Source: Streptomyces sp. man185
GTDB lineage: Bacteria > Actinomycetota > Actinomycetes > Streptomycetales > Streptomycetaceae
Direction: 5' to 3'
Length of the DNA stretch: 59,267 bases
Assembly (NCBI GenBank): GCA_002551355.1
Contig: NTHE01000046.1
Coordinates: forward strand, 65,144-124,410
Shown here: positions 17,406-26,087 of the stretch, one piece after another
Layout: every line of letters starts with the position of its first letter
How positions within the stretch are numbered: the stretch's first letter is position 1
Position numbers and translations under genes: made by a program
The notes under the pieces: model-generated
Databases searched by the model: none
What the model saw: the letters and a program-made list of their open reading frames with translations, nothing else
What the model was told of the DNA's origin: nothing

Positions 17406-18242
17406 TCAGATGCCGACCTTGATGCGCGAGAAGCGCTTCAGGGTGACACCGGCCTCGTCCAGGATCTTCTGGACGGACTTCTTGGCGTCCAGCGCGTACG
17501 GCTGGCCCAGGAGGGTGGCCTCCTTGAAGAAGCCGTTCACCCGACCCTCGACGATCTTGGGGAGGGCGGCCTCGGGCTTGCCCTCGGCGCGGGTGGTCTC
17601 CTCGGCGACACGGCGCTCGGCCTCGACGAGCTCGGCCGGGACGTCCTCGCGGGACAGGTACTTCGGGGCGAAGGCGGCGATGTGCTGCGCGATGCCCTTG
17701 GCCAGCTCGGCGTCGGCCTTGTCCAGCTCGACCAGAACGCCGATCTGCGGGGGCAGGTCGGGCATGGTGCGGTGCATGTACACGGAGACGTACTCGCCGG
17801 TGAACTGCGCGAAGCGGTCCAGGACGATCTTCTCGCCGAGGTTGGCGTTGGCCTCGTCGACGTACGCCTGGACGGTCTTGCCGGCCTCGATCTCGGAGGC
17901 GAGCAGCGCGTCGATGTCGGCCGGGGAGGTCGCGGCGACGTGAGCGGCGAGCGTGTTGGCGACGGTCTGGAACTTGTCACCCTTGGCGACGAAGTCCGTC
18001 TCGCACTTCAGCTCGAGCAGAACGCCGGACGTCTTGTCCTCGGAGATGAGGGAGACGACGGCACCGTTCTCGGCGGAGCGGCCCTCGCGCTTGGCGACGC
18101 CCTTCTGGCCCTTGATACGGAGCGCCTCGACGGCCTTGTCGACGTTGCCGTCGGCCTCGTCGAGCGCCTTCTTGCAGTCCATCATGCCGGCGCCGGTGAG
18201 CTCGCGGAGCTTCTTGACGTCAGCGGCGGTGTAGTTCGCCAT
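17406..18242 (-). CDS. tsf: Translation elongation factor Ts
   Basis: A 278-residue guanine-nucleotide exchange factor for EF-Tu. It has an N-terminal UBA-like domain with KLRELTGAGMMDCKKAL and the conserved core CETDFVAKGDKF. It starts at ATG 18242, 99 bp downstream of rpsB, with a strong GC-rich hairpin in between. In Streptomyces, tsf is known to be co-transcribed with rpsB with attenuation in the spacer; the hairpin seen here fits. Confidence 0.96.
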   Translation of the reverse strand: MANYTAADVKKLRELTGAGMMDCKKALDEADGNVDKAVEALRIKGQKGVAKREGRSAENGAVVSLISEDKTSGVLLELKCETDFVAKGDKFQTVANTLAAHVAATSPADIDALLASEIEAGKTVQAYVDEANANLGEKIVLDRFAQFTGEYVSVYMHRTMPDLPPQIGVLVELDKADAELAKGIAQHIAAFAPKYLSREDVPAELVEAERRVAEETTRAEGKPEAALPKIVEGRVNGFFKEATLLGQPYALDAKKSVQKILDEAGVTLKRFSRIKVGI

Positions 18243-18285
18243 GAGTCTGTATGTCTCTCTCGAAGTCTGAAAGATCTACGGGTGA

Positions 18286-18323
18286 ACGGCGGGGGCGACG
18301 CTTGTGGCGTCGGCCCCCGCCGT
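18286..18323 (-). terminator. rpsB-tsf intergenic attenuator hairpin
   Basis: Arms of 16-17 nt, 18286-18301 and 18307-18323, pair with a single bulge around a short loop. It lies 18 bp past the rpsB stop. This is the expected site of partial termination that sets the S2:EF-Ts ratio. Confidence 0.75.
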
Positions 18324-18341
18324 CATTGACCGGGACGGGTG

Positions 18342-19274
18342 TCAGGCCTTCTCGGCGTCCGCGTCGGCGGCCGGGGCCTCGACAGCGGCCTCGGCCTCGG
18401 CCTCGGCGACGGCCTCGGCCGGCTCCTCGGCGTCGGCGACCTTCTCGGTCTCGGCGGAGGACTGGACCTCGGCGGCAGCCGCGGTCTCGTCCTTCTTGTC
18501 GCCCTCGAGCAGGTCGCGCTCCCACTCGGCGAGGGGCTCGCCGGCGGCCTTCTCGCCCGGCTTCGAGTCACCGGTGGCGGCACCGGAGCGGGCGATGAGG
18601 CCCTCGGCGACGGCGTCGGCGATCACGCGGGTGAGCAGGGTGACGGAGCGGATCGCGTCGTCGTTGCCCGGAATCTTGTAGTCGACCTCGTCGGGGTCGC
18701 AGTTGGTGTCGAGGATCGCGACGACCGGGATGTGGAGCTTGCGCGCCTCACCGACGGCGATGTGCTCCTTCTTGGTGTCGACGATCCAGACGGCGCTGGG
18801 CACCTTCTGCATCTCGCGGATACCACCGAGGGTCTTCTCCAGCTTGGCCTTCTCGCGCGAGAGGACCAGGAGCTCCTTCTTGGTGAGGCCGGAGGCGGCC
18901 ACGTCCTCGAAGTCGATGAGCTCGAGCTCCTTCAGACGCTGAAGGCGCTTGTAGACGGTGGAGAAGTTGGTGAGCATGCCACCGAGCCAACGCTGGTTGA
19001 CGTACGGCATGCCGACGCGCGTCGCCTGCTCGGCGATGGCCTCCTGGGCCTGCTTCTTCGTACCCACGAACATGATGGAGCCGCCGTGGGCGACGGTCTC
19101 CTTGACGAACTCGTAGGCGCGGTCGATGTACGACAGCGACTGGAGCAGGTCGATGATGTAGATGCCGTTGCGCTCGGTGAAGATGAAGCGCTTCATTTTC
19201 GGGTTCCAGCGACGGGTCTGGTGACCGAAGTGGACGCCGCTTTCCAGCAGCTCCCGCATCGTGACGACGGCCAT
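18342..19274 (-). CDS. rpsB: 30S ribosomal protein S2
   Basis: 310 residues. The S2 core begins TMRELLESGVHFGHQTRRWNPKM and includes the conserved IVDTKKEH and DTNCDPDEVDY stretches. The last 60 or so residues are an acidic Ala/Glu-rich tail, common in actinomycete S2. ATG 19274 has AAGGAG 8 nt upstream. It is the first gene of the leftward rpsB-tsf operon, and its promoter should lie in 19275-19450. Confidence 0.97.
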   Translation of the reverse strand: MAVVTMRELLESGVHFGHQTRRWNPKMKRFIFTERNGIYIIDLLQSLSYIDRAYEFVKETVAHGGSIMFVGTKKQAQEAIAEQATRVGMPYVNQRWLGGMLTNFSTVYKRLQRLKELELIDFEDVAASGLTKKELLVLSREKAKLEKTLGGIREMQKVPSAVWIVDTKKEHIAVGEARKLHIPVVAILDTNCDPDEVDYKIPGNDDAIRSVTLLTRVIADAVAEGLIARSGAATGDSKPGEKAAGEPLAEWERDLLEGDKKDETAAAAEVQSSAETEKVADAEEPAEAVAEAEAEAAVEAPAADADAEKA

Positions 19275-19467
19275 GGCCGTACTCCTTGAGGTACTCGGTT
19301 ATCGCGACCGCAGGTTTGCGTTCGCGCCTGACGCCCCGACGCGCCGTGCCACGAGGGACCGAGAGGCGCGGCCACCTCCGCGAAGAGGAAGGTGGCGGGG
19401 CGTGCGAAGTCGACCCGGTGACCCGGATCGCCGTAAGAAGTGTACGGGACCGGTTGGGTGCCGGGTG

Positions 19468-19578
19468 ACGGCGATGTCCACAACCGGGGGACGGCGACTT
19501 CCGGGGTCGGACGACGGCGACGTCCACGGCCGGGGGGGCCGCGATATCCACAACCGGCGAGTAGTCCACAGGACCGGT
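19468..19578. repeat. Degenerate ~20-25 bp repeats with TCCACA cores
   Basis: Four to five units of the form gacggcgatgtccacaacc follow each other, varied by substitution. TCCAC(A/G) cores begin at 19477, 19523, 19547 and 19565. Three of the nine-mers (ATGTCCACA, ATATCCACA, TAGTCCACA) are one mismatch from a DnaA box (TTGTCCACA or TTATCCACA). The patch lies between the rpsB promoter region and the M23 peptidase gene. A role is not established. Confidence 0.5.
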
Positions 19579-19620
19579 TCATGATCCCCGGGATCCCGGT
19601 CTCCGGGACATCGTGGCCGC

Positions 19621-20304
19621 ATGCGCCATCAGCCCGGCCCACGCCGTTGCCCCGCCCACCGCACCCTGCTCCTGCCACTCCTGGCGCTCCTGCTGTCCGC
19701 GCTGCTGCCGGACGGGCCGCCCGCGCCGGGAGCGCCGCCGGGACCGGCCGGAGCCGTGGTGCCGGCCGGCACCACGGCGTCCGCGCCGGAAGGGTCGGCT
19801 CCGGTCGTCGATGCGGATGCGGATGCGGACGGTGGTGCCCGGAGCTGGCCGCTGGCGGGGAGACCCTCGGTGTTACGGGGATGGGAACCGCCCGCCGGCC
19901 CGTACGGGCCCGGCCACCGCGGCGTGGACCTCGCGGCGGGGCCGGAGGCACGGGTGCTGGCGGCCGCCGGCGGCCGGGTGTCGTTCGCGGGGCGGGTGGC
20001 GGGGCGCGGGGTGCTCGCCATCGAGGTGGCCGGCAGCGGTTCGCCACCGCTGCGCACCACGTACGAGCCGGTGCGAGCACTGGTCGAGGAGGGCGCGAGC
20101 GTGCGCGCGGGTCAGCCGGTCGGGGTGCTGGAGGCGGGGCCGTTCCACTGCGCGACGGGCTGTCTGCACTGGGGGCTGCGGCGCGGGGACGCCTATCTGG
20201 ACCCGCTCTCGCTGCTGCCGCCCGCACTGCTGCGGAGAGGCCCTTCGCGGCTGCTGCCGGTGTTCGGGGTGCCCGAGCCGGACGCCGTCAGGACCGCCCG
20301 CTGA
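19621..20304 (+). CDS. Secreted M23-family (LytM-like) metallopeptidase
   Basis: 227 residues with an N-terminal signal peptide (Arg-rich start, then a Leu/Ala core to about residue 32) and a Pro/Ala linker with a short Asp-Ala repeat. The C-terminal half is the M23 domain: zinc ligands in GHRGVDLA (H-x3-D) and CLHWGLR (the H-x-H motif is reduced to H-W-G, with the first His kept). Such proteins cleave peptidoglycan cross-links or act as hydrolase activators. The altered second motif leaves catalysis uncertain. It is convergent with a TetR regulator gene 24 bp downstream. Confidence 0.82.
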   Translation: MRHQPGPRRCPAHRTLLLPLLALLLSALLPDGPPAPGAPPGPAGAVVPAGTTASAPEGSAPVVDADADADGGARSWPLAGRPSVLRGWEPPAGPYGPGHRGVDLAAGPEARVLAAAGGRVSFAGRVAGRGVLAIEVAGSGSPPLRTTYEPVRALVEEGASVRAGQPVGVLEAGPFHCATGCLHWGLRRGDAYLDPLSLLPPALLRRGPSRLLPVFGVPEPDAVRTAR

Positions 20305-20328
20305 CACCGCGCGGGACCGCCGTCCGGG

Positions 20329-20910
20329 TCAGCCGCTCACACCGCGCAGGACCATCGCGACGGCGGTGTCCGCGATGACGCCCGGCTCCTCCGCGACGCC
20401 CAGTTCGATACGGCGCACGGCGGCGTCGACCGAACCCTGCAGGAGCATGGCCGCCAGCCTCGGCTGGGTGTGGCCCAGGTCGCCGAGCGCTTCGACGATC
20501 ATGGCGATCAACCCGCCGTGCGCGGCCCGGATCTTCTCCCGGGCGGCCGCGTCCAGCTCGCTCGCGGAGATCGCGACGACCGCGCGGTGACGGCGGTCCC
20601 CGACGAGGTCCAGCTGGCGGCGCACATACGCCTCGATCTTCGCCTCGGGCGTCTCGGCGCGCTGCATGGCGTTCTCGACCTCGGCCGCCCAGACGGGGAA
20701 GTCGACGGCGCACAGCTCCTCGACGACGGCGGCACGGGAGCGGAAGTACTCGTACACGGAGGACCGGGCGAGGCCCGTGCGCTCGGCGAGTGCGGGGAAG
20801 GTCAGCGCCTCCGTACCGCCCTCGGACAGCAGGGAGCGCGCGGCGTCCAGGAGGGCGCCGCGCTGCATGGTCCGGTGCTCGGCCACGGAGGCCGCTCGAA
20901 TCCTGGGCAC
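20329..20910 (-). CDS. TetR-family transcriptional regulator
   Basis: 193 residues. The N-terminal helix-turn-helix reads LTFPALAERTGLARSSVYEYFRSRAAVVEEL (about residues 37-65), a clear TetR pattern. The C-terminal ligand domain is helical and shows no specific signature. It lies between the M23 peptidase gene (convergent) and whiG (same strand, upstream). Its target and ligand are unknown. Confidence 0.88.
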   Translation of the reverse strand: MPRIRAASVAEHRTMQRGALLDAARSLLSEGGTEALTFPALAERTGLARSSVYEYFRSRAAVVEELCAVDFPVWAAEVENAMQRAETPEAKIEAYVRRQLDLVGDRRHRAVVAISASELDAAAREKIRAAHGGLIAMIVEALGDLGHTQPRLAAMLLQGSVDAAVRRIELGVAEEPGVIADTAVAMVLRGVSG

Positions 20911-21000
20911 GCATCCACTCTACGGCGGCAGGCGCGCGGTGGAAGGGCACGGGAGCCGATCGGATGGCCGGAGAGGGGCGGTGAGGACCGCGGCGGGACG

Positions 21001-21837
21001 TCAGCGGCCCGCGTCGGCCAGCTTCGCCCGGAGCTGGAGCACGGACTTGGTGTGGATCTGGCTGACCCGGCTCTCGGTCACCCCGAGGACGTTGCCGATC
21101 TCCGCGAGGGTGAGGCCCTCGTAGTAGTAGAGGGTCACCACCGTCTTCTCCCGGTCGGGGAGGGTGTTGATGGCCCGCGCGAGCAGTCTTCGCAGCTCGC
21201 GGTCCTCGGCGACCTCCACCGGATCGTCGGCGGCGGTGTCCTCCAGGGTGTCCATCAGACTCAGCCGGTCGCCGCCGTCGCCGCCGACGTGCAGCAACTC
21301 CTCCAGGGCGACCACGTTCGCCAGCGACAACTGGCTGAAAACAGCGTGCAGTTCCTCCAGCGCGATGCCCATCTCCGAGGCGACCTCGGCCTCCGAGGGC
21401 GTACGCCGGAACTGCGCCTCCAGCGTGGCGTACGCGCGCTCCACGTTCCGCGCCTTCTGCCGGACGGACCGGGGGATCCAGTCCAGGGCCCGGAGTTCGT
21501 CGATCATCGCGCCGCGGATCCTGGTGATCGCGTACGTCTCGAACTTGATGGCCCGTTCGATGTCGAACTTCTCGATGGCGTCGATCAGTCCGAAGACCCC
21601 GGAGGAGACGAAGTCGGCCTGCTCGACGTTGGAGGGCAGCCCCACGCTCACCCGGCCCGCGACGTACTTCACGAGCGGCGAGTAGTGCAGGATCAGCTGC
21701 TCCCGCAGCCGCTCGTCGCCCGTGGTCTTGTAGGAACGCCACAACTCGTCGAGGGAGGAGGGAGCGGGAGGGCGCACAGTGCCACGCGCAACCGGTGGTA
21801 CTGCCGCGCGGTCAGACCCGGAGGTGTGCTGGGGCAT
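21001..21837 (-). CDS. whiG: Sporulation sigma factor WhiG
   Basis: 278 residues, an FliA-type sigma factor. Region 2 contains QLILHYSPLVKYVAGRV and FGLIDAIEKFD; region 3 contains RTPSEAEVASEMGI; region 4 has the helix-turn-helix LTLAEIGNVLGVTESRVSQI. The sequence and N terminus MPQHTSGSDRAA match the known Streptomyces WhiG, which commits aerial hyphae to sporulation by driving whiH and whiI. ATG 21837 has AAGG 7 nt upstream. It is usually held by the anti-sigma factor RsiG with c-di-GMP, whose gene is not in this window. Confidence 0.96.
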   Translation of the reverse strand: MPQHTSGSDRAAVPPVARGTVRPPAPSSLDELWRSYKTTGDERLREQLILHYSPLVKYVAGRVSVGLPSNVEQADFVSSGVFGLIDAIEKFDIERAIKFETYAITRIRGAMIDELRALDWIPRSVRQKARNVERAYATLEAQFRRTPSEAEVASEMGIALEELHAVFSQLSLANVVALEELLHVGGDGGDRLSLMDTLEDTAADDPVEVAEDRELRRLLARAINTLPDREKTVVTLYYYEGLTLAEIGNVLGVTESRVSQIHTKSVLQLRAKLADAGR

Positions 21838-22091
21838 GTGGTGCCTTGAGCCGTTCTGCCGTGAAGTGCTGGGGGACTTGTGTCTGGGGCGGAATCCTTG
21901 TGAGCGTAGCGTGACTGCGGCGTCGCAGTCCGCGCAGGACGGGAGATCCATGCCGCGTGATTGCGTATCCCCGTTCACGCTGTCCGCGCCTGCCGGGGGC
22001 CGGGCCCGTCGCCGTGGGCGCGGGCCCCGAGCAGGTCACCGATCGATCGTGCGAGGTCATCGGCCTCACCTTTTCACCCGAATGCTCCAGG

Positions 22092-23576
22092 TCAAGTACC
22101 GCCTCGCCGCGCGTCGTCGTTGCGTGCAGAAGGAGGCGTCAACCGCCAGCCGTCGCCTTCGCGTTCGACGAACCCCAGTGAGTGCAGTTCGTACAGTCGA
22201 CCGAGCGTTTCGTCGGTGGACGTGCCCGCGGTGCGGGCGAGGTCGCGGGGGTGGGCGAGCCCGTGGTAAGGAAGCGCGTCGAGGACCCGCGCGGTGACCG
22301 CGTCGAGGTGGTCCCTGGGCAGCACCGGGCCGCGGCGGACCGGCGGAAGGTCGCCGATGTCCCCGACCAGCTCGACCACTTCGTCCGCGTCGGTGACGAG
22401 GACTCCCTCGCCGCGCAACAACTCGTGAACCCCTGCTGACAGCCCACTGGTGGCCGGCCCCGGCACCCCCATGGAGAAGCGGCCCAGCCGTTGCGCCTGG
22501 CGGGCGGTGAACAGCGAACCGCTGCGGTATTCGGCCTCGACCACGACCGTCCCCCTGGTCAGCGCGGCGATGACGCGGTTGCGCTGGATGAACCGGCTGC
22601 GGGTGGGGTGGGCGGACGGCGGCAACTCGGCTACGACGAGACCCTGTTGGGCCAACCGCCCGAGCAACTCGGCGTGCCCGCGCGGGTAGGGGACGTCGAC
22701 GCCGCAGGCAAGCACCGCCGTCGTGGCCCCGCCCGCGGCCAGCGCGCCGCGGTGGGCGGCCCCGTCCACCCCGAACGCCGCCCCCGACACCACCACCCAG
22801 CCGCGCTCCGCGAGACCGGAGCCGAGGGTCGCCGCCATATGCGCCCCGTACGGGGTGCAGGCCCTCGCGCCGACCACCGCGACCGAGCGCAGGGACCACA
22901 GCCGCAGGTCGGGCCGCCCCCGCACCCAGAGACCGACGGGCCGGGCGTCGCCCAGGTCGTCCAGCTGGCTCGGCCACTCCCGGTCCCCCGGGCAGACGAA
23001 GCGCCCGCCCATCGCGGCGACCGCGGCCAGATCCCGCCCCGGCTCGGCGCCGGCCGCACGCAGCCGGTAGCCCCCGAGCCGTGCGGCGGTCATGCCGGGC
23101 AGCGTCTCGGCGGAGCCGTCCTCGGCGGTGAGCCGCCGCAGCAGCTCGACGGGACCGGTGAGCCGGAGCCAGCGCCCGGCGCGCTCGTCCCCCGGCTCCA
23201 GCACCCGGGTCAACGCGGCCCTGGCCGACCGCTCCGCATCCCGGCCAGGGTCCCGGTCCCCCTCCGCCTCCGCCACCGGTCCCGAGCCCGGGTCCTGCGC
23301 CGCCTCACGACCCGGGTCCCGGTCCGGGGCCCGCCGGTCACAGTCACGATCCCGGTCGAAGCCGCGCTCCCCGCCCGGCCCCTGCCCACGCTCAGGCCCC
23401 CGGCCCCGAGCCCGCCGGTCACAGTCACGATCCCGGTCGAGGCCGTGCTCCCCGCCCAGCCCCCGCTCCCGCTCGCACTCCCCGCCAGGGCCAGGCCCGA
23501 GGCCGCGCTCCCCGCCCGGCCCGTGCACCCCGCCCCGCTCCGTCCCGTGCCCGCGCTCCCCCGTCGGCCGGGTCAC
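22092..23576 (-). CDS. dprA: DNA processing protein DprA with long repetitive N-terminal extension
   Basis: 494 residues if GTG 23576 is used. The DprA Rossmann core is complete: VAVVGARACTPYGAHMA, VVSGAAFGVDGAAHRGAL, FIQRNRVIAALTRGTVVVEA. A C-terminal winged-helix-like domain follows. DprA loads RecA on incoming single-stranded DNA. Residues 1 to about 117 are a Gly/Arg/Asp/Glu-rich low-complexity stretch built from a 27-codon tandem repeat. GTG 23576 overlaps the yifB stop as GTGA, which favours the long form. GTG 23276 would give a 394-residue protein near the usual family length, so the start is unsettled. Confidence 0.88.
   Translation of the reverse strand: MTRPTGERGHGTERGGVHGPGGERGLGPGPGGECERERGLGGEHGLDRDRDCDRRARGRGPERGQGPGGERGFDRDRDCDRRAPDRDPGREAAQDPGSGPVAEAEGDRDPGRDAERSARAALTRVLEPGDERAGRWLRLTGPVELLRRLTAEDGSAETLPGMTAARLGGYRLRAAGAEPGRDLAAVAAMGGRFVCPGDREWPSQLDDLGDARPVGLWVRGRPDLRLWSLRSVAVVGARACTPYGAHMAATLGSGLAERGWVVVSGAAFGVDGAAHRGALAAGGATTAVLACGVDVPYPRGHAELLGRLAQQGLVVAELPPSAHPTRSRFIQRNRVIAALTRGTVVVEAEYRSGSLFTARQAQRLGRFSMGVPGPATSGLSAGVHELLRGEGVLVTDADEVVELVGDIGDLPPVRRGPVLPRDHLDAVTARVLDALPYHGLAHPRDLARTAGTSTDETLGRLYELHSLGFVEREGDGWRLTPPSARNDDARRGGT
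23332..23530. repeat. 81-bp tandem repeat at the 5' end of dprA
   Basis: Copies start at 23332 and 23413, with near-identical first 50 bp, and a partial third copy is visible from about 23490. The period is exactly 27 codons, so the dprA frame is preserved. On the minus strand each copy encodes a DRDRDCDRR block. Confidence 0.8.
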
Positions 23577-25195
23577 CGCTCCCCCACCCCCATCGGCGCC
23601 CCGCGCTGGATGCCCGTCCGCAGCTCCAGGGCGACCGCCACGTCGGAGGCGTCCGGGCACGCGGCTCCCCGAAGGTCCGCCACGGTCCACGCCACCCTCA
23701 GCACCCGGTCCAGGCCCCGGGCCGTGAGGATCCCGCGTTCCAGGTCCCGCTCCGCTGCCGCCAGCGCCCCCGGGGCCGCGTGCAGCCGGGTCCGCAGCTC
23801 GTGGCCCGGCACCTCGCTGTTCGTGGCCCACGGGGTGCCGGCCAGCCGCTCGGCCGCCCGCGTCCTTGCGTCCCGCACCCGTGCGGCGACGACGGCCGTC
23901 GACTCGCCCCGGCCGCCCTGCCCCAGGAGGTCCGCGCGGTCGACGGGCTGCACCTCGACCCGCAGGTCCACCCGGTCGAGCAGCGGCCCGGACAGGCGTG
24001 CCTGGTAGCGGCGGACCACCGAGGGCGGGCACTCGCAGCCCGCGCCGGTGAGCGTGTGCCGGCCGCAGGGGCACGGATTGGCGGCCAGCACCATCAGGAA
24101 GCGGGCGGGCAGCCGTACCACCCCCGCCGCCCGGGCGACCACCACGTGCCCGGACTCCAGGGGCTGACGCAGCGCGTCCAGCGCCTTTCCCGAGAACTCC
24201 GGGGCCTCGTCGAGGAACAGCACCCCCCGGTGGGCGAGGGACACCGCCCCGGGCCTCGGCATCCCGTTGCCCCCGCCGACCAGGGACTGCATGGTCGCCG
24301 AGTGGTGCGGGGCGCAGTAGGGCGCTCGGGAGACCAGCGGTTCACCCGGGGGGAGGATGCCGGCCACGGAGTGGACCGCCGTCACTTCGAGGGATTCCTG
24401 CCGGGTCAGCGGCGGCAGGACCGCCGACAGCCGCTCGGCCAGCATGGTCTTGCCCGCCCCCGGTGGGCCCGTGAACAGCAGATGGTGCCCGCCGGCCGCG
24501 GCCACCTCCAGGGCCTGGCGGGGGCGCGCCTGCCCCGCGACGTCCACCAGGTCCGGCCGGTGCCCGTCGCCCCGCGTGGCGGCCGGTGCGAGCCCCGTAC
24601 CGAGGCCGGTGCCGGGGATCATGAGCCCGGCCGGCATGGCGTCGGGGCGCCCCCGGCCGTCGACGGGCTCCTCGGGCACCGGTTCGTCGCACAGGACGGC
24701 CATGAGCTGGCGCAGGCTCCGGACGCCGAGGACCGAGACCCCCGGCACCAGGGCCGCCTCCCCGGCCGTCTGCTCGGGGACGACCACCTGTTCGTACCCG
24801 GCTTCGGCGGCCGCGAGGACGGCGGGCAGCACGCCCCGCACGGGGCGCACCCGGCCGTCCAGACCCAGCTCGCCGATCATCACCACATCGGCGATCGCGG
24901 CAGGGTCGATCCGCTCCGCAGCGCCGAGGACCGCGCATGCCACGGCGAGGTCGAAGCCCGAACCGCTCTTCGGAACGGAGGCCGGGGAGAGCCCGACCGT
25001 GAGCTTCTTCTGCGGCCACTCGGCCCCGGAGTTGACCACCGCGGCGCGCACCCGGTCCCGGCTCTCGACCAGGCTCTTGTCCGGCAGCCCGACGAGGGTG
25101 AAGGCCGCCACCCCCGGCTCCAGGTCCGCCTGGACCTCCACCACCACGCCCTCGACGCCGACCAGCGCCACGGAACACGCTCGCGCGAAGCCCAT
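23573..25195 (-). CDS. YifB/ComM family Mg-chelatase-like AAA+ ATPase
   Basis: 540 residues. An N-terminal Lon-protease-like fold domain (VGLPDKSLVESRDRVRAA, residues about 40-60) is followed by an AAA+ module with Walker A GPPGAGKT, Walker B GVLFLDEAPEFS and the CPCG..C.C zinc-like cluster typical of the family. ComM is a branch-migration helicase in natural transformation of Vibrio. The gene is flanked on both sides by 4-nt ATGA/GTGA overlaps, with yraN upstream and dprA downstream. The three form one DNA-handling operon conserved in many bacteria. Confidence 0.92.
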   Translation of the reverse strand: MGFARACSVALVGVEGVVVEVQADLEPGVAAFTLVGLPDKSLVESRDRVRAAVVNSGAEWPQKKLTVGLSPASVPKSGSGFDLAVACAVLGAAERIDPAAIADVVMIGELGLDGRVRPVRGVLPAVLAAAEAGYEQVVVPEQTAGEAALVPGVSVLGVRSLRQLMAVLCDEPVPEEPVDGRGRPDAMPAGLMIPGTGLGTGLAPAATRGDGHRPDLVDVAGQARPRQALEVAAAGGHHLLFTGPPGAGKTMLAERLSAVLPPLTRQESLEVTAVHSVAGILPPGEPLVSRAPYCAPHHSATMQSLVGGGNGMPRPGAVSLAHRGVLFLDEAPEFSGKALDALRQPLESGHVVVARAAGVVRLPARFLMVLAANPCPCGRHTLTGAGCECPPSVVRRYQARLSGPLLDRVDLRVEVQPVDRADLLGQGGRGESTAVVAARVRDARTRAAERLAGTPWATNSEVPGHELRTRLHAAPGALAAAERDLERGILTARGLDRVLRVAWTVADLRGAACPDASDVAVALELRTGIQRGAPMGVGER

Positions 25196-25554
25196 CAGGA
25201 CACCCCCCGGGCGTGCTCCGTGACCGGGGCTCCACGCCCGGGAACGATCACCCCGATCAGGTCGATGCGGACCCCACCGGGCGGTGGCCCGCCGTGCCGG
25301 TCGAGCCAGATCTCGGCGAGCCGTCGCAGCCGGTCCGCCTTGGCCGGGCCGACCGCGGCCATGGGGTGTTCGAACGCGTCCGACCTGCGCGTCTTCACCT
25401 CGCAGAAGACCAGGGCGTCGCCGTCCCTGGCCACGATGTCGATCTCTCCGGCGCGACAGCGCCAGTTGCGCTCGACCACCGTCATCCCGGCTTCGGCCAG
25501 CAGCCGCGCCGCCAGATCCTCGCCGTACCGCCCGAGTGCCCCCCGTGCGTTCAT
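25195..25554 (-). CDS. YraN family protein (UPF0102, nuclease-like fold)
   Basis: 119 residues. It contains GRYGEDLAARLL and the restriction-endonuclease-like motif GEIDIVARDGDALVFCEVKTR (E..D..E-x-K), characteristic of UPF0102/YraN. The biochemical role is not known, although the fold suggests a nuclease. The start is ATG 25554 with GGAGGT upstream; a frame extension to 25698 lacks a site. The stop overlaps the yifB ATG (ATGA). Confidence 0.9.
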   Translation of the reverse strand: MNARGALGRYGEDLAARLLAEAGMTVVERNWRCRAGEIDIVARDGDALVFCEVKTRRSDAFEHPMAAVGPAKADRLRRLAEIWLDRHGGPPPGGVRIDLIGVIVPGRGAPVTEHARGVS

Positions 25555-25714
25555 ATCGGCACCACCTCCGGCACCGACTGTGACCCGGCCCGTCCGAAGT
25601 TGTGGATCTTGGTGGACAACTCCGCGGATGTGGAAAACCCGGCCACCCACACGGGTGACCGGGTCGTTCCTGCAACGCGCGTATCGGCGGCCCGGCACCG
25701 CGGGCCGCGCGGGG

Positions 25715-26023
25715 TCAGCCTCCCGGAAGTTCCAGATCGCTCTTGTTGAGCTCTTCGATGTTGACGTCCTTGAAGGTCAGCACGCGGACCTGCTTGACGA
25801 ACCTCGCGGGCCGGTACATGTCCCAGACCCAGGCGTCCGCCATGGACACCTCGAAGAAAACCTCACCCTGGACGGAGTGCACCTGCATCTCGTAGTCGTT
25901 GGTGAGGTAGAAGCGCCGTTCGGTCTCGATCACATATTTGAACAGACCGACGACATCGCGGTACTCCCGGTAGAGCTTCAGCTCCATCTCGGTCTCGTAC
26001 TTCTCGAGGTCCTCGGCGCTCAT
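25715..26023 (-). CDS. DUF2469 family conserved actinobacterial protein
   Basis: 102 residues, beginning MSAEDLEKYETEMELKLYREYRDVV. The composition is mixed helix and strand with many aromatic residues (FYLTNDYEMQVH, WVWDMYRPARF). I recognise the actinobacterial DUF2469 family, which has no assigned function. The start is ATG 26023 with AAGGGGA upstream. It lies between the Nudix gene and yraN on the same strand, separated from yraN by about 160 bp. Confidence 0.85.
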   Translation of the reverse strand: MSAEDLEKYETEMELKLYREYRDVVGLFKYVIETERRFYLTNDYEMQVHSVQGEVFFEVSMADAWVWDMYRPARFVKQVRVLTFKDVNIEELNKSDLELPGG

Positions 26024-26087
26024 GGCATGTTTCCCCTTCAGCCGTGCGTGCCCCCATTGTGCGTCAGCCGTCGGCACCCCTGGACGA

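Noticed and set aside
19468..25640. Second replication origin
   Set aside because: DnaA-like motifs are few and imperfect, there is no AT-rich unwinding element, and no dnaA or dnaN is nearby.
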